A stretch of DNA of 12,748 nucleotides, taken from the NCBI GenBank assembly GCA_017420605.1, contig JAFOIS010000307.1:1-12748 (forward strand). The letters are read 5' to 3'. The notes below the pieces were generated by a model, which worked only from the letters and a program-made list of their open reading frames with translations, was not told where the DNA came from and searched no databases. Every line of letters starts with the position of its first letter. Position 1 is the first letter of the stretch. Shown here in pieces: positions 1 to 8,353 of the stretch. Made by a program: the position numbers and the translations under genes. Source of the stretch: Lachnospiraceae bacterium (GTDB lineage Bacteria > Bacillota > Clostridia > Lachnospirales > Lachnospiraceae).

Positions 1-752
1 ACGTGGGTATGATCGATCCCGCGGAGCATTCGTTCAGCGCGTTCGTTTTCAAGATTCAGGCGAATATGAACCGGAATCACCGGGACCGTGTCGCTTTCAT
101 GCGGATCGTATCCGGTCACTTTTCGGCTGATGAGGAAGTCTGGCATGTACAGGGGCAGCGGCGGCAGCGTCTTTCGCAGCCGCAGCAGATGATGGCGGAC
201 GACCGGCACGTCGTTACCGAAGCCTACGCCGGCGACATCATAGGCGTATTCGATCCGGGCATCTATTCGATCGGCGACACGGTCTGCATGCACGGCGATC
301 CCGTGCGCTTTGCGGATATCCCGACCTTTGCGCCGGAACATTTTGCGAGGATACGCCAGGTCGATACGATGAAACGCAAACAGTTCATCAAAGGGATCGA
401 GGAGATCGCGCAGGAAGGGGCGATACAGATCTTCCAGGAGCTTTCGCTCGGCATGGAGGAGATCATTGTCGGCGTCGTCGGCGTGCTGCAGCTCGACGTT
501 CTGAAATACCGGCTTGAAAATGAATATAAGGTCGATATCCATATGGAACCGCTGCCGTACGAATACATCCGCTGGATCGAGAATCCGGAAGAGATCGATA
601 TCGATACGCTTTCCGGAACGTCCGACATGAAGAAGGTCGTGGACCTTAAAGGAAATCCGCTGCTTCTTTTCATTCATGAATGGAGCGTCGGGATGACCCT
701 GGAGAGGAACCGTTCCCTCAGGCTTTCGCAATTCGGCGGCTGGGACGAATAG
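1..752 (+). CDS. prfC: Peptide chain release factor 3, C-terminal part (5' end outside window)
   Basis: RF3 is a translational GTPase that recycles class I release factors (RF1/RF2) from the ribosome after termination. About 249 C-terminal residues are visible, reading in frame from the window edge, so the GTP-binding domain lies upstream. The visible part starts around FSAFVFKIQANMN, followed by HRDRVAFMRIVSG, which is the family's domain II signature. Further on come the EAYAGDIIGVFDPG block, the FAPEHFARIR segment and the C-terminal domain motif VGVVGVLQLDVLKYRL, all closely matching RF3 rather than EF-G. The frame ends at TAG (750-752). The next gene's promoter begins only 5 nt later and no terminator hairpin is visible between them, so some read-through into the next operon is possible. 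The family assignment is firm; the true start cannot be seen. Confidence 0.95.
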   Translation, partial: VGMIDPAEHSFSAFVFKIQANMNRNHRDRVAFMRIVSGHFSADEEVWHVQGQRRQRLSQPQQMMADDRHVVTEAYAGDIIGVFDPGIYSIGDTVCMHGDPVRFADIPTFAPEHFARIRQVDTMKRKQFIKGIEEIAQEGAIQIFQELSLGMEEIIVGVVGVLQLDVLKYRLENEYKVDIHMEPLPYEYIRWIENPEEIDIDTLSGTSDMKKVVDLKGNPLLLFIHEWSVGMTLERNRSLRLSQFGGWDE

Positions 753-756
753 CAGG

Positions 757-785
757 TTGAACTCAAAATATTACTCTGCTATAAT
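757..785 (+). promoter_or_regulatory. Extended -10 sigma-A-type promoter of the Gls24-nusB-...-recX gene run
   Basis: The -35 box is TTGAAC (757-762), the spacer is exactly 17 nt and the -10 box is TATAAT (780-785). A TGC extension at 777-779 makes it an extended -10 promoter. Transcription should begin near 791-793, giving a leader of about 35 nt. It is the only convincing promoter I see before the one at 9890, so it probably drives the whole packed run. It was read by eye from consensus; the start site is inferred. Confidence 0.8.
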
Positions 786-826
786 TACTTTGAATATTTA
801 TAAGATTTTTTTGCAGGAGATGGCAT

Positions 827-1222
827 ATGGCTGATAAAAGAAAGACATTGACCCTTCTATCCGGAGAAAACGGTTCGGTCCAGATCTCTGCCGAACTGAT
901 CCCGATGATCGCGGCGCTTGCGGCGACCGAAGTGGAAGGAGTGGCATCGATGGCCGGAAACCTCACGAATGAGATCATCCGGAAGGTCGGCATGGGGAAA
1001 GACGACGCCGGCGTGAAGATAGAGACCGCGGAAGACCGCGTAACAGCCGATCTCTCGATCAATATCGAATACGGCCGCAATGTATTCGACGTCTGCCGCG
1101 ACGTCCAGGAACACGTGAAGAACCTCATCGAAACGATGACGGGCATGCAGGTCTCCGACGTGAATGTCCGTGTCGTCAATATTGATATTCCAAAGCAGAA
1201 GAAAAATGATGACCAGACATAA
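827..1222 (+). CDS. Asp23/Gls24 family protein (YqhY-like)
   Basis: A 131-residue Asp23/Gls24 (DUF322) protein. The family signature is visible: a short beta stretch ([28 protein letters not shown], about residues 15-42), a central variable part, [35 protein letters not shown], and the terminal [13 protein letters not shown] strand. No signal peptide or membrane segment is seen, so it should be cytoplasmic. In Bacillus subtilis the homologue next to nusB is YqhY, which sits behind accB/accC and has been linked to control of acetyl-CoA carboxylase; here the upstream gene is prfC instead. The start is set by AGGAG (815-819), 7 nt before ATG 827. The end overlaps the nusB start by 14-17 nt. The family call is strong; the precise function is unknown. 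Confidence 0.9.
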   Translation: MADKRKTLTLLSGENGSVQISAELIPMIAALAATEVEGVASMAGNLTNEIIRKVGMGKDDAGVKIETAEDRVTADLSINIEYGRNVFDVCRDVQEHVKNLIETMTGMQVSDVNVRVVNIDIPKQKKNDDQT

Positions 1223-1619
1223 GCTGCGGGAACACTTATTTAAAATTCTGTTTATTTATACGTTCGCATCCGGAGAGATGCCGGACCGCATGAACGTATA
1301 TCTCGATACGATCGAAGATCTGGACGATGCGGAACGGCTCATGCTCGAAACACGTTTTGCCAGAATCATCGATCATCTTCCGGAGATAGACAGGAAGATC
1401 TCTGAAACTTCAAACGGATGGAAGATCGAACGGATGTCGAAGGTCGATCTTTCCATTCTGCGTCTTGCAATGTATGAACTTCTGATGGACGAAAGTATCC
1501 CCGAAGGGGTTGCGATCAACGAAGCCGTCGAGCTGGCGAAGACGTACGGAGGAGAGGAGTCCTTTTCTTTCATCAACGGGATACTCGGCGTCGCGGCAAA
1601 AGGCGGGCATGAAGAATAA
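1206..1619 (+). CDS. nusB: Transcription antitermination factor NusB
   Basis: NusB is a small all-helical RNA-binding protein that, with ribosomal protein S10, binds boxA RNA and keeps RNA polymerase in antitermination mode on rRNA operons. The product is 137 residues, the usual family length. The N-terminal [13 protein letters not shown] helix matches the family start, and the C-terminal block ([15 protein letters not shown] at 79-93, then [30 protein letters not shown]) is diagnostic. ATG 1206 is preferred over the in-frame GTG-type start at 1164 because homologues begin immediately before the RHKLRE helix; ATG 1209 is equally possible. The start lies inside the end of the Gls24 gene, with only a weak purine-rich stretch before it, which points to translational coupling. 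Its own end overlaps xseA by 11 nt. Confidence 0.95.
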   Translation: MMTRHKLREHLFKILFIYTFASGEMPDRMNVYLDTIEDLDDAERLMLETRFARIIDHLPEIDRKISETSNGWKIERMSKVDLSILRLAMYELLMDESIPEGVAINEAVELAKTYGGEESFSFINGILGVAAKGGHEE

Positions 1620-2874
1620 CGTCTACACCGTTACCCAGATCAACCGCTATATCCGGGGCGTCCTTTCCGACGACCTTGTGCTTTCTGCGTTATCCGTCCG
1701 CGGAGAGGTCTCCAACGTCAAATACCATCCGACGGGGCATCTGTATTTTATTCTGAAGGACGCCGGATCCCAGATCCCCTGCGTCATGTTTTCGGGGAGC
1801 CGCGCAGCGGGACTCACGTTCCGTATGCGTGACGGGGACACGGTCGTTGTTTCCGGCACGGTCGACGTGTTCGAGCGCGACGGACGATATCAGCTGTATG
1901 CAAAAAGCATACGGCGCGAAGGAGCCGGAGAACTGTATGAACGTTTTCTGCGGCTTAAAAAAGAACTGGAAGAGACCGGCATCTTCGACGCGATGTATAA
2001 AAAACCGATCCCGAAGTATGCCATGACCATAGGGATCGTTACCGCGGACAGCGGCGCGGCGATCCAGGATATCCGGCAGATCGCACGGCGCAGAAACCCG
2101 TATGTGCAGCTGATCCTGTGCCCTGCGGCCGTACAGGGGGAACATGCCGCCAAAAGCATTGTCCGCGCGCTTCGGAAACTGGATTCCATCCATCCCGACG
2201 TGATCATCTGCGGGCGCGGCGGCGGTTCCATCGAAGACCTCTGGGCTTTTAACGAGGAGATCGTGGTCCGTGCGATCTTTGACTGTGAAACGCCTGTGAT
2301 CTCTGCCGTGGGACATGAGACAGACGTAACGCTCTCGGATCTTGCAGCAGATCTCCGCGCGCCGACGCCTTCCGCAGCCGCCGAGATCGCCGTGTTTGAC
2401 GCGGCCCAGTATCGTACGGCAGTGTCCGATATGACAGCCCGCTTCGGCACTGCCATGGCAAGATGCGTCCGGACGGCCCGGACACGCTGCAGCGCGGAGC
2501 AGAAGACCTGGCTTATGCGAAGGCCCGACCGGCGTATACGCGACCAGCGGATGATGCTGGCCGCAGCGGAAGACCGGATGCGCGGCGTTATGGATAAGCG
2601 TCTCAGAAACGGCCGTGACAGGGCGGAGAATATGCGAAACAGTCTGGACCGGCTCATCACTGAGAAGATTCGCGATTCGAAAGAGCGTCTCCGCATCTTT
2701 GCCGGACGTTTTGACGGACTTTCACCGCTGAAGCGTCTCTCGGCCGGTTTTGTATACGCGCAGGACGAACGGGGACAGACGCTGCGCTCCGTAACACAGA
2801 CCGCGATCGGCGAAAAACTGACGGTATGGTGCGCGGACGGCAGGATCGTAAGTTCTGTTACAGAAAAAGGATGA
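1609..2874 (+). CDS. xseA: Exodeoxyribonuclease VII large subunit
   Basis: This is the catalytic subunit of exonuclease VII, which with several XseB subunits degrades single-stranded DNA from both ends into oligonucleotides. The product is 421 residues. Residues 1-100 form the OB-fold ssDNA-binding domain ([14 protein letters not shown], then [20 protein letters not shown]). The catalytic domain follows: [15 protein letters not shown] (141-155), [14 protein letters not shown] (202-215) and [25 protein letters not shown] (235-259), all hallmark motifs. A long basic, helical region (about 265-390) fits the family's coiled-coil arm that docks XseB. ATG 1609 was chosen because homologues start just before YTVTQIN and because AAAAGGCGGG (1598-1607) lies directly upstream; a longer in-frame extension to 1510 would sit entirely inside nusB. 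xseB follows after 7 nt, as expected for subunits of one enzyme. Confidence 0.96.
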   Translation: MKNNVYTVTQINRYIRGVLSDDLVLSALSVRGEVSNVKYHPTGHLYFILKDAGSQIPCVMFSGSRAAGLTFRMRDGDTVVVSGTVDVFERDGRYQLYAKSIRREGAGELYERFLRLKKELEETGIFDAMYKKPIPKYAMTIGIVTADSGAAIQDIRQIARRRNPYVQLILCPAAVQGEHAAKSIVRALRKLDSIHPDVIICGRGGGSIEDLWAFNEEIVVRAIFDCETPVISAVGHETDVTLSDLAADLRAPTPSAAAEIAVFDAAQYRTAVSDMTARFGTAMARCVRTARTRCSAEQKTWLMRRPDRRIRDQRMMLAAAEDRMRGVMDKRLRNGRDRAENMRNSLDRLITEKIRDSKERLRIFAGRFDGLSPLKRLSAGFVYAQDERGQTLRSVTQTAIGEKLTVWCADGRIVSSVTEKG

Positions 2875-2881
2875 ACGGATT

Positions 2882-3124
2882 ATGGACGAAACCATGACTG
2901 CACAGGAAGGCGCGGAGCTTTCCGTGGAAGAGATCTTCGCCAGGCTCGAAAAGATGGCAGATACGCTCGAGGACGGGAGCGTTCCGCTGGAAGAAGCCTT
3001 CCGAATCTATGCCGGTGGCATGGAGTTACTGAAAAAGGCAAACGCAAAGATCGACGGTGTGGAAAAGCAGATGCAGATCCTTCTCGCCGAAGTGAAAGAC
3101 GGTGACGATGAAGGAGAGACTTGA
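2882..3124 (+). CDS. xseB: Exodeoxyribonuclease VII small subunit
   Basis: An 80-residue helical-hairpin protein that assembles along the coiled-coil arm of XseA and is required for exonuclease VII activity. The family motif is clear: LSVEEIFARLEKMADTLEDGSVPLEEAFRIYAGGMELLKKANAKI (about residues 13-57), followed by VEKQMQILL. Length and position straight after xseA fit the family. AAAAGG (2865-2870), overlapping the xseA end, serves ATG 2882 at a spacing of about 11 nt. The 3' end overlaps the tlyA start by 17 nt. In many Clostridia ispA and dxs lie at this junction; they are absent here. Confidence 0.94.
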   Translation: MDETMTAQEGAELSVEEIFARLEKMADTLEDGSVPLEEAFRIYAGGMELLKKANAKIDGVEKQMQILLAEVKDGDDEGET

Positions 3125-3917
3125 CGTTCTTCTTGTACAGAAGGGTCTTGCGCCTTCCAGGGAAAAAGCGAAGATCCTGATCATGGAAGGGCGCGTTTAC
3201 GCAGCCGGTCAGAAAGAGGACAAGCCCGGCACCATGATCCCCGAGGGCGCGGAGATCACTGTAAGAGGCGAGACGCTGCGCTACGTAAGCAGAGGCGGCC
3301 TCAAACTGGAAAAGGCGCTTCAGGTATTTCCCGCGTCTCCGGATGGCTGCGTGTGTCTCGATATCGGCGCGTCTACCGGCGGCTTCACGGACTGCATGCT
3401 GCAAAACGGTGCCGCACGCGTTTACGCGATCGACGTCGGATACGGACAGTTTGACTGGCGTCTGCGCAATGACCCGCGGGTCGTGGTGATGGAAAAGACG
3501 AATGTGCGTTACATGCTTCCGGAAGATCTCCCGGAAAAGGCAGCCTTTGCCGGTATCGACGTTTCCTTCATCTCGCTGTCAAAGGTCCTGCCTGCCGTTT
3601 CATCCCTGCTTGCGGAGGATGCCGCGCTTGTCTGCCTTATCAAACCGCAGTTTGAAGCCGGCCGTGATAAAGTCGGAAAGAAAGGGGTAGTACGGGATCC
3701 CGCGGTACACGTTGAGGTCATCGAAAACGTACTGTCCGTTCTTCCGGAAAACGGTCTGTCGGCGCAGGGGCTTTCTTTCTCGCCGATACGGGGGCCGGAA
3801 GGAAACATAGAGTATCTGCTGTATGCAAGGAAGGGCTCCGATGCCGCAGAACTGCCGGAACCCTCCATGATCGTTGCGGAAGCGCATGAAGCGTTCCGCA
3901 GCGCTTCGAACGGATAA
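3108..3917 (+). CDS. tlyA: TlyA family rRNA (cytidine-2'-O)-methyltransferase
   Basis: TlyA proteins methylate the 2'-OH of cytidines in rRNA (C1409 of 16S and, in some species, C1920 of 23S) using S-adenosylmethionine; many are annotated as hemolysin A. The product is 269 residues. An S4 RNA-binding domain occupies about residues 1-60 (RLDVLLVQKGLAPSREKAK, then GRVYAAGQ), followed by an FtsJ-like methyltransferase domain. The SAM-binding loop DIGASTGGFTD is at 85-95. A K-D-K-E set like that described for TlyA can be placed at K69 (or K66), D151, K179 and E236. ATG 3108 is preferred to GTG 3102 because it matches the usual MKxRLDVLL beginning. Whether the target set includes 23S rRNA cannot be decided from sequence alone. 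It starts inside xseB and is followed by nadK after 3 nt. Confidence 0.93.
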   Translation: MKERLDVLLVQKGLAPSREKAKILIMEGRVYAAGQKEDKPGTMIPEGAEITVRGETLRYVSRGGLKLEKALQVFPASPDGCVCLDIGASTGGFTDCMLQNGAARVYAIDVGYGQFDWRLRNDPRVVVMEKTNVRYMLPEDLPEKAAFAGIDVSFISLSKVLPAVSSLLAEDAALVCLIKPQFEAGRDKVGKKGVVRDPAVHVEVIENVLSVLPENGLSAQGLSFSPIRGPEGNIEYLLYARKGSDAAELPEPSMIVAEAHEAFRSASNG

Positions 3918-3920
3918 GAT

Positions 3921-4736
3921 ATGCTCTATTACATTCTACAGAACAGGGAAAAAGACCGCGATGGTTCCGTCTCCGCCATGATCGGTGCCTTTCTTGCGGA
4001 CAGGGGAGCTGACTTCCGCGTAATCTTAAGCGGCAGGGAGATCCCGGATTCCTGCGACGCCGTGATCACGCTCGGCGGAGACGGCACCGTACTGCGCTGC
4101 GCGCGTTATACCGCGCCGAAGGGCATACCGATCATGGGCATCAATCTCGGAAACCTCGGTTATCTTACGGACGTTTCGAGAAATGATATCCTGACCGCAC
4201 TCGAAAGGCTCCTTTCCGGCGAGTATTACATAGAGAAGAGAATGATGCTGTCAGGCCGTGTGGAAAAAGCGGGGGCTGATCCCGCCTCGGACACGGCGCT
4301 CAACGACATCGTGATCGTCCGGCAGGGACCGCCGAGCGGGATCCGTCTGCATGCGCTTGTAAATGACGCGCCTCTTTATTCCTTTTACGGAGACGGTATG
4401 ATCTGCGCGACGCCGACGGGGTCCACCGCTTATAACCTGTCTGCGGGGGGACCGGTCGTTTCGCCCTCGGCCAGCATGCTGCTTCTTACACCGCTTGCGC
4501 CGCATTCTCTTATATCCCGCAGCATCGTGCTGCCGCCGGATGACGAAGTCACGATCCTTCTGGAAGAGGGCCCGAGAACGGCGGAGAGCCTTGTAAGCTT
4601 TGACGGGGAAAGAAGCGTTGTACTGCAGGGCGGCGATAAGGTCGTGATCCGCCGTTCCGAGACTTCAGCCCTGCTGATCCGGCAGGACAAAATGAGCTTT
4701 CTGGAAGTTTTGCGCACTAAGATGCAGACAGTCTGA
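3921..4736 (+). CDS. nadK: NAD(+) kinase
   Basis: Phosphorylates NAD+ to NADP+ in the cytoplasm, the only de novo source of NADP. The 271-residue length fits the Gram-positive NadK family. Key motifs are GGDGT (52-56, phosphate donor and catalytic Asp loop), GINLGNLGYLTD (73-84), ALNDIVI (126-132) and DGMICATPTGSTAYNLSAGGP (158 onward, NAD-binding region). ATG 3921 lies 3 nt after the tlyA stop and lacks a convincing Shine-Dalgarno sequence, so translation is probably coupled to tlyA. The nadK-argR-recN order downstream is the standard clostridial arrangement. Confidence 0.96.
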   Translation: MLYYILQNREKDRDGSVSAMIGAFLADRGADFRVILSGREIPDSCDAVITLGGDGTVLRCARYTAPKGIPIMGINLGNLGYLTDVSRNDILTALERLLSGEYYIEKRMMLSGRVEKAGADPASDTALNDIVIVRQGPPSGIRLHALVNDAPLYSFYGDGMICATPTGSTAYNLSAGGPVVSPSASMLLLTPLAPHSLISRSIVLPPDDEVTILLEEGPRTAESLVSFDGERSVVLQGGDKVVIRRSETSALLIRQDKMSFLEVLRTKMQTV

Positions 4737-4753
4737 CAGAAGGAGGATATGTC

Positions 4754-5203
4754 ATGAAAAACGCAAGACATCAGCAGATCCTGTTCCTGATCCGGGAACA
4801 TGACGTGGAAACGCAGGAAGAGCTTGCCGAACTGCTGAACAAGACCGGGTTTACGGTCACGCAGGCTACGGTCTCACGGGATATCCGCCAGCTGCAGCTG
4901 CAGAAAGTCCATACCGATAACGGCCGGCAGAAATACGTACGGACCAGCGAGGGGGATATGGCGCTCGGGCAGCGCTATCTGCGCGCCCTCCAGGACGCGT
5001 TCGTCTCACTGGACTTATCCGGCAACATTATGGTACTCCATACCATTTCCGGCATGGCGATGTCCGTTGCGGCCGCGATCGATTCCCTGGACTGGAACGA
5101 GGTGCTCGGCTGCATAGCGGGTGACGACACGATCATGATCGTGCTCCGCTCACCCGAAGCCGGCGACAGCGTAAAAGCCCGTATCATGGAGATCGTTTCG
5201 TAA
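4754..5203 (+). CDS. argR: Arginine repressor ArgR
   Basis: A hexameric arginine-sensing transcription factor that represses arginine biosynthesis and, in Firmicutes, also activates catabolism (AhrC). The product is 149 residues, the usual length. The N-terminal winged helix-turn-helix (about 1-70) contains ETQEELAELLNKTGFTVTQATVSRDIRQL, with TQATVSRDI (36-44) as the recognition segment. The C-terminal domain (about 80-149) carries the oligomerisation and arginine-binding motif GCIAGDDTIMIV (119-130), including the conserved paired Asp residues. A near-perfect ribosome binding site, AAGGAGG (4740-4746), lies 7 nt before ATG 4754. This is the strongest such site within the run before recX, suggesting argR is translated independently of nadK. 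Confidence 0.95.
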   Translation: MKNARHQQILFLIREHDVETQEELAELLNKTGFTVTQATVSRDIRQLQLQKVHTDNGRQKYVRTSEGDMALGQRYLRALQDAFVSLDLSGNIMVLHTISGMAMSVAAAIDSLDWNEVLGCIAGDDTIMIVLRSPEAGDSVKARIMEIVS

Positions 5204-5213
5204 AGGAAAAGAG

Positions 5214-6890
5214 ATGCTGTATTCACTGCATGTCAAAAATCTCGCCCTGATCCGCGATGCGTCCGTCAGCTTCGGGGAAGGTCTTCAGGTCCTGACTGGC
5301 GAGACCGGCGCGGGCAAATCGATCCTGATCGATTCGATCATGCTCGTCCTCGGAGGACGTTTTGACAGGAACCTCGTCGGGACGGATGGAAAGCCCTTCC
5401 TTGCGGAGCTTCTGTTTTATCCGGAAGAAGACGTCATTCCCGTGTTGGAATCATACGGCCTTTATCCCGATGAGGACGGCACGCTTCTCGTTTCCCGCAG
5501 GATCGAAAACGGCCGGAGCCTGTTCCGCGTAAACGGCAGCATCGTGCCTGTTTCGGTCATCCGGAAAGCGGCGCCGCATCTGATCGACGTGTACGGCCAG
5601 AACGAACATCAGTCGCTGACCCAGAACGATTTTCAGCTGCAGCTTCTGGATTCTTACGGCGGAGAGACGATACGCGCCGCGAAAGAAAACGTCAGGGCTG
5701 CCTGCCGTGCTTACCGGGAGATGGAAAAGACGCTTGCGTCCCTTTCTATTGACGAAGCGGACCGCGCAAGGCGGACCGACCTTCTGCGTTACGAAACGGA
5801 AGAGATCCGGCATGCCGGCCTGCGCGAAGGCGAAGACGGGGAACTGGAAGACCGCTACCGTTTTCTGTCGAACGCGCAGAAGATCGCCGAATCCTTAAGC
5901 GAAGCACACCGTCTCTGCGGGTACGACGGGGAAGGCGCCGGGGATCTGATCGGCGCAGCCATCCGTTCCCTGTCCGCTGTTTCGCGTTACGACAGGGATA
6001 CGGAAGATATGCTTGCGTCCCTGACGGATATAGACGGTCTGCTCAATGACTTCAACCGCACCCTGAGCAGTCATCTGGACGATCTTGAGACAGACGACGG
6101 AGAACTTGCAGGAGTCGAGGACCGTCTCAACACGGTGAACCGTCTCAAAATGAAATACGGCGGTTCGATCGCGTCCGTCCTTTCGTCGCTTGACGAAAAA
6201 GAGGCGGAGCTTGAAAAGCTGAATGATCTCGATACGCTTCGCGAAAAAGCCGGAAAGGATCTTTGTATCCTCCGCGAAGCGCTTGATGCGGCATCCGATA
6301 CGCTGCATAAAGAGCGCGAAAGGGCGGCGGAACGCTTCTCCGCCTCCGTATCGGCCGAACTGGAATCACTGAATTTCGCAGCCTGTGATTTCGCCGTGGA
6401 CCTGATTCCCAGAGAAGAGATCGGCGAAAACGGCGCGGATATCGCGGAATTCATGATCTCCACGAACCCTGGAGAGGAGATGCATCCGCTGCGCCTTACC
6501 GCCTCCGGCGGCGAGCTTTCCCGGATCATGCTGGGGATCAAGACGATCTTCGCGGACCGGGAGGACGCCGGCACCCTGATCTTTGACGAGATCGACACCG
6601 GTATCAGCGGACGCACGGCCCAGAAGGTCGCCGAAAAACTGCGACGCGTTTCCCGTTCGCGGCAGGTCATCTGCATCACGCATCTGCCGCAGATCGCAGC
6701 AATGGCGGACATACATTTTCTGATCGAAAAGGAATCAGCGTCCGGCAGGACTGAGACGAAAATACTTCGCCTGTCGGATGAAGATATCATAGATGAACTG
6801 GCCAGAATGCTCGGCGGTGCAAAGATCACCGGGCAGACCAAAAAGGCGGCGGCCGAAATGAAGGCACTCGCCGCCGGAGAGGACAATTGA
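5214..6890 (+). CDS. recN: DNA repair protein RecN
   Basis: RecN is an SMC-like ATPase that acts early in double-strand break repair by gathering and bridging DNA ends. The product is 558 residues, typical for the family. The N-terminal head has the Walker A loop GETGAGKS (29-36) and the VYGQNEHQSL motif (126-135). Coiled-coil segments flank a central hinge-like part (about 150-380). The C-terminal head has the ABC signature ASGGELSR (430-437), Walker B TLIFDEIDTGISG (454-466) and the ITHLPQIAAMAD switch (488-499). AAAGGA (5202-5207), overlapping the argR stop, precedes ATG 5214 by 6 nt. In many spore formers spoIVB and spo0A come next; here glgA follows after 3 nt. No GAAC-N4-GTTC type SOS box is visible just upstream. 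Confidence 0.96.
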   Translation: MLYSLHVKNLALIRDASVSFGEGLQVLTGETGAGKSILIDSIMLVLGGRFDRNLVGTDGKPFLAELLFYPEEDVIPVLESYGLYPDEDGTLLVSRRIENGRSLFRVNGSIVPVSVIRKAAPHLIDVYGQNEHQSLTQNDFQLQLLDSYGGETIRAAKENVRAACRAYREMEKTLASLSIDEADRARRTDLLRYETEEIRHAGLREGEDGELEDRYRFLSNAQKIAESLSEAHRLCGYDGEGAGDLIGAAIRSLSAVSRYDRDTEDMLASLTDIDGLLNDFNRTLSSHLDDLETDDGELAGVEDRLNTVNRLKMKYGGSIASVLSSLDEKEAELEKLNDLDTLREKAGKDLCILREALDAASDTLHKERERAAERFSASVSAELESLNFAACDFAVDLIPREEIGENGADIAEFMISTNPGEEMHPLRLTASGGELSRIMLGIKTIFADREDAGTLIFDEIDTGISGRTAQKVAEKLRRVSRSRQVICITHLPQIAAMADIHFLIEKESASGRTETKILRLSDEDIIDELARMLGGAKITGQTKKAAAEMKALAAGEDN

Positions 6891-6893
6891 CGA

Positions 6894-8339
6894 ATGAAGA
6901 CAAACATCTTATTTGCAGCAGCCGAGGCAGTACCGTTTCTGAAGACCGGGGGACTTGCCGACGTCGCAGGAGCCCTTCCTCGTTACATCGATAAGGACCG
7001 TTACGATGTACGCATCGTCATACCGCTTTATTCCGTGATCGGCGGAGAGAAACGGGAAGGGATGCAGTTTATCGGTTCCTTCTATATGCAGTTCCAGGGA
7101 AAGGATAATTACGTCGGCATTCTTGAAAAAGAAGCGAACGGCGTTACGTATTACTTTATCGACAACCAGGATTATTTCACCTCGGACAAGCCGTATCTTG
7201 ATATGCCGGGCGATCTCGGAAGGTTCGGCTTCTTCTGCAAAGCCGCGCTTTCCGCGCTTCCGACGATCGGTTTCCGGCCGGACGTGATCCACTGCAACGA
7301 CTGGCAGACCGGCCTTATTCCCGTTTATCTCCGGAACGGCTTCGAAGCGAATCCGTTCTACCGGGGCATAAAGACCGTGATGACGATCCATAACCTGAAA
7401 TTCCAGGGAATCTGGAATAAAAAGGATATCTCGGCCGTCTGCGGCCTGCCTCTTGAGCTTTTCACACCGGATAAGCTGGAATTCAACGGCGACGGGAATC
7501 TCTTCAAGGGCGGCCTCGTATATGCCGACGCGATCACTACGGTGAGCCCGACCTATGCAAACGAGATCTGCACGACCTATTACGGAGAAGGCCTGCACGG
7601 TCTTATGAGCGCCCGCTACCAGAGTCTTTCGGGGATCCTGAACGGCATCGACACCGATGATTTCGATCCGCTGCACGATTCTTTCATCCCCTGTCATTAT
7701 AACGCGGGAAGTTTCCGTTCCAAGAAAAAGATCAACAAAGCGGCGCTTCAGAAACGGTTCGGCCTTGCCGAGGATCCGAAGGCCATGGTGATCGGCATCG
7801 TTTCGCGCCTCACCGAACAGAAGGGCTTCGATCTTGTCGGAGAGATCATGGACAGGTTGTGCGGCGACTATGTCCAGATCGCCTGCCTCGGTACTGGTGA
7901 AAGCCGCTTTGAGGATATGTTCCGTTACTTTGCCGGCAAATATCCGGGCAAGGTCTCGGCGCAGCTCACCTACAACGAAGGCCTCGCGCGTCTTATCTAC
8001 GCAGGCTCCGACGCGTTCCTGATGCCTTCGCGGTTTGAACCCTGCGGTCTTTCGCAGCTCATTTCCCTGCGGTACGGCACGGCGCCGATCGTCCACGAGA
8101 CGGGTGGCCTTAAAGATACCGTCGTTCCGCTCAATGAGTATACCGGAGAAGGGACCGGCTTCTCCTTCGCGGATTTCCGCGGCGACGTCCTTCTTTCCAC
8201 CGTACGCTATGCAGAAAAGATCTTCTTCGACAAAAAGCGTATGTGGAACCGCATGATCGAGGCCGGTATGCGGCAGGATTTCTCCTGGAACGAATCGGCC
8301 GTCGCATATGAAAAGCTATATGACAGTCTTTTGAAGTAA
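6894..8339 (+). CDS. glgA: Glycogen synthase (ADP-glucose type, GT5)
   Basis: Transfers glucose from ADP-glucose to the growing alpha-1,4-glucan. The 481 residues match bacterial GlgA. The N-terminal nucleotide-sugar motif KTGGLADVAGALP is at 17-29. Other GT5 landmarks are HCNDWQTG (133-140), MTIHNLKFQG (163-172), the SRLTEQKG stretch with R305 and K310, and SRFEPCGLSQ (379-388), whose E382 corresponds to the conserved retaining-glucosyltransferase Glu. It lies 3 nt after recN, served by GGAGAGGA (6876-6883) in the recN end, and runs into recA after 22 nt. No other glycogen gene is nearby, so its place in a DNA-repair cluster is unusual. It ends with tandem in-frame stops, TAATAA. Base composition looks like its neighbours, so there is no obvious sign of recent transfer. 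Confidence 0.95.
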   Translation: MKTNILFAAAEAVPFLKTGGLADVAGALPRYIDKDRYDVRIVIPLYSVIGGEKREGMQFIGSFYMQFQGKDNYVGILEKEANGVTYYFIDNQDYFTSDKPYLDMPGDLGRFGFFCKAALSALPTIGFRPDVIHCNDWQTGLIPVYLRNGFEANPFYRGIKTVMTIHNLKFQGIWNKKDISAVCGLPLELFTPDKLEFNGDGNLFKGGLVYADAITTVSPTYANEICTTYYGEGLHGLMSARYQSLSGILNGIDTDDFDPLHDSFIPCHYNAGSFRSKKKINKAALQKRFGLAEDPKAMVIGIVSRLTEQKGFDLVGEIMDRLCGDYVQIACLGTGESRFEDMFRYFAGKYPGKVSAQLTYNEGLARLIYAGSDAFLMPSRFEPCGLSQLISLRYGTAPIVHETGGLKDTVVPLNEYTGEGTGFSFADFRGDVLLSTVRYAEKIFFDKKRMWNRMIEAGMRQDFSWNESAVAYEKLYDSLLK

Positions 8340-8353
8340 TAAGTAATAAGGAG
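8340..8353 (+). repeat. Short direct repeat with tandem stops and recA ribosome binding site
   Basis: A TAATAAG unit occurs twice, at 8337-8343 and 8344-8350, bridging the glgA stop and the recA leader. The first copy gives tandem in-frame stops for glgA; the second runs into AAGGAG (8348-8353), 8 nt before the recA ATG. It probably arose by slippage, and it isolates the recA ribosome binding site from glgA reading. Confidence 0.45.

Noticed and set aside
795..812. T-run before the Gls24-family gene as a prfC terminator
   Set aside because: No GC-rich stem precedes the T-run, and it lies downstream of the 757-785 promoter.
6909..8096. Antisense open frame of about 395 codons opposite glgA
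   Set aside because: Same reason: it is a shadow of a well-conserved glgA in GC-rich DNA, with no recognisable protein motif.
8320..8349. Possible recA promoter (ATGACA with TAATAA)
   Set aside because: The -10 match is poor and transcription would start within or beyond the recA ribosome binding site.
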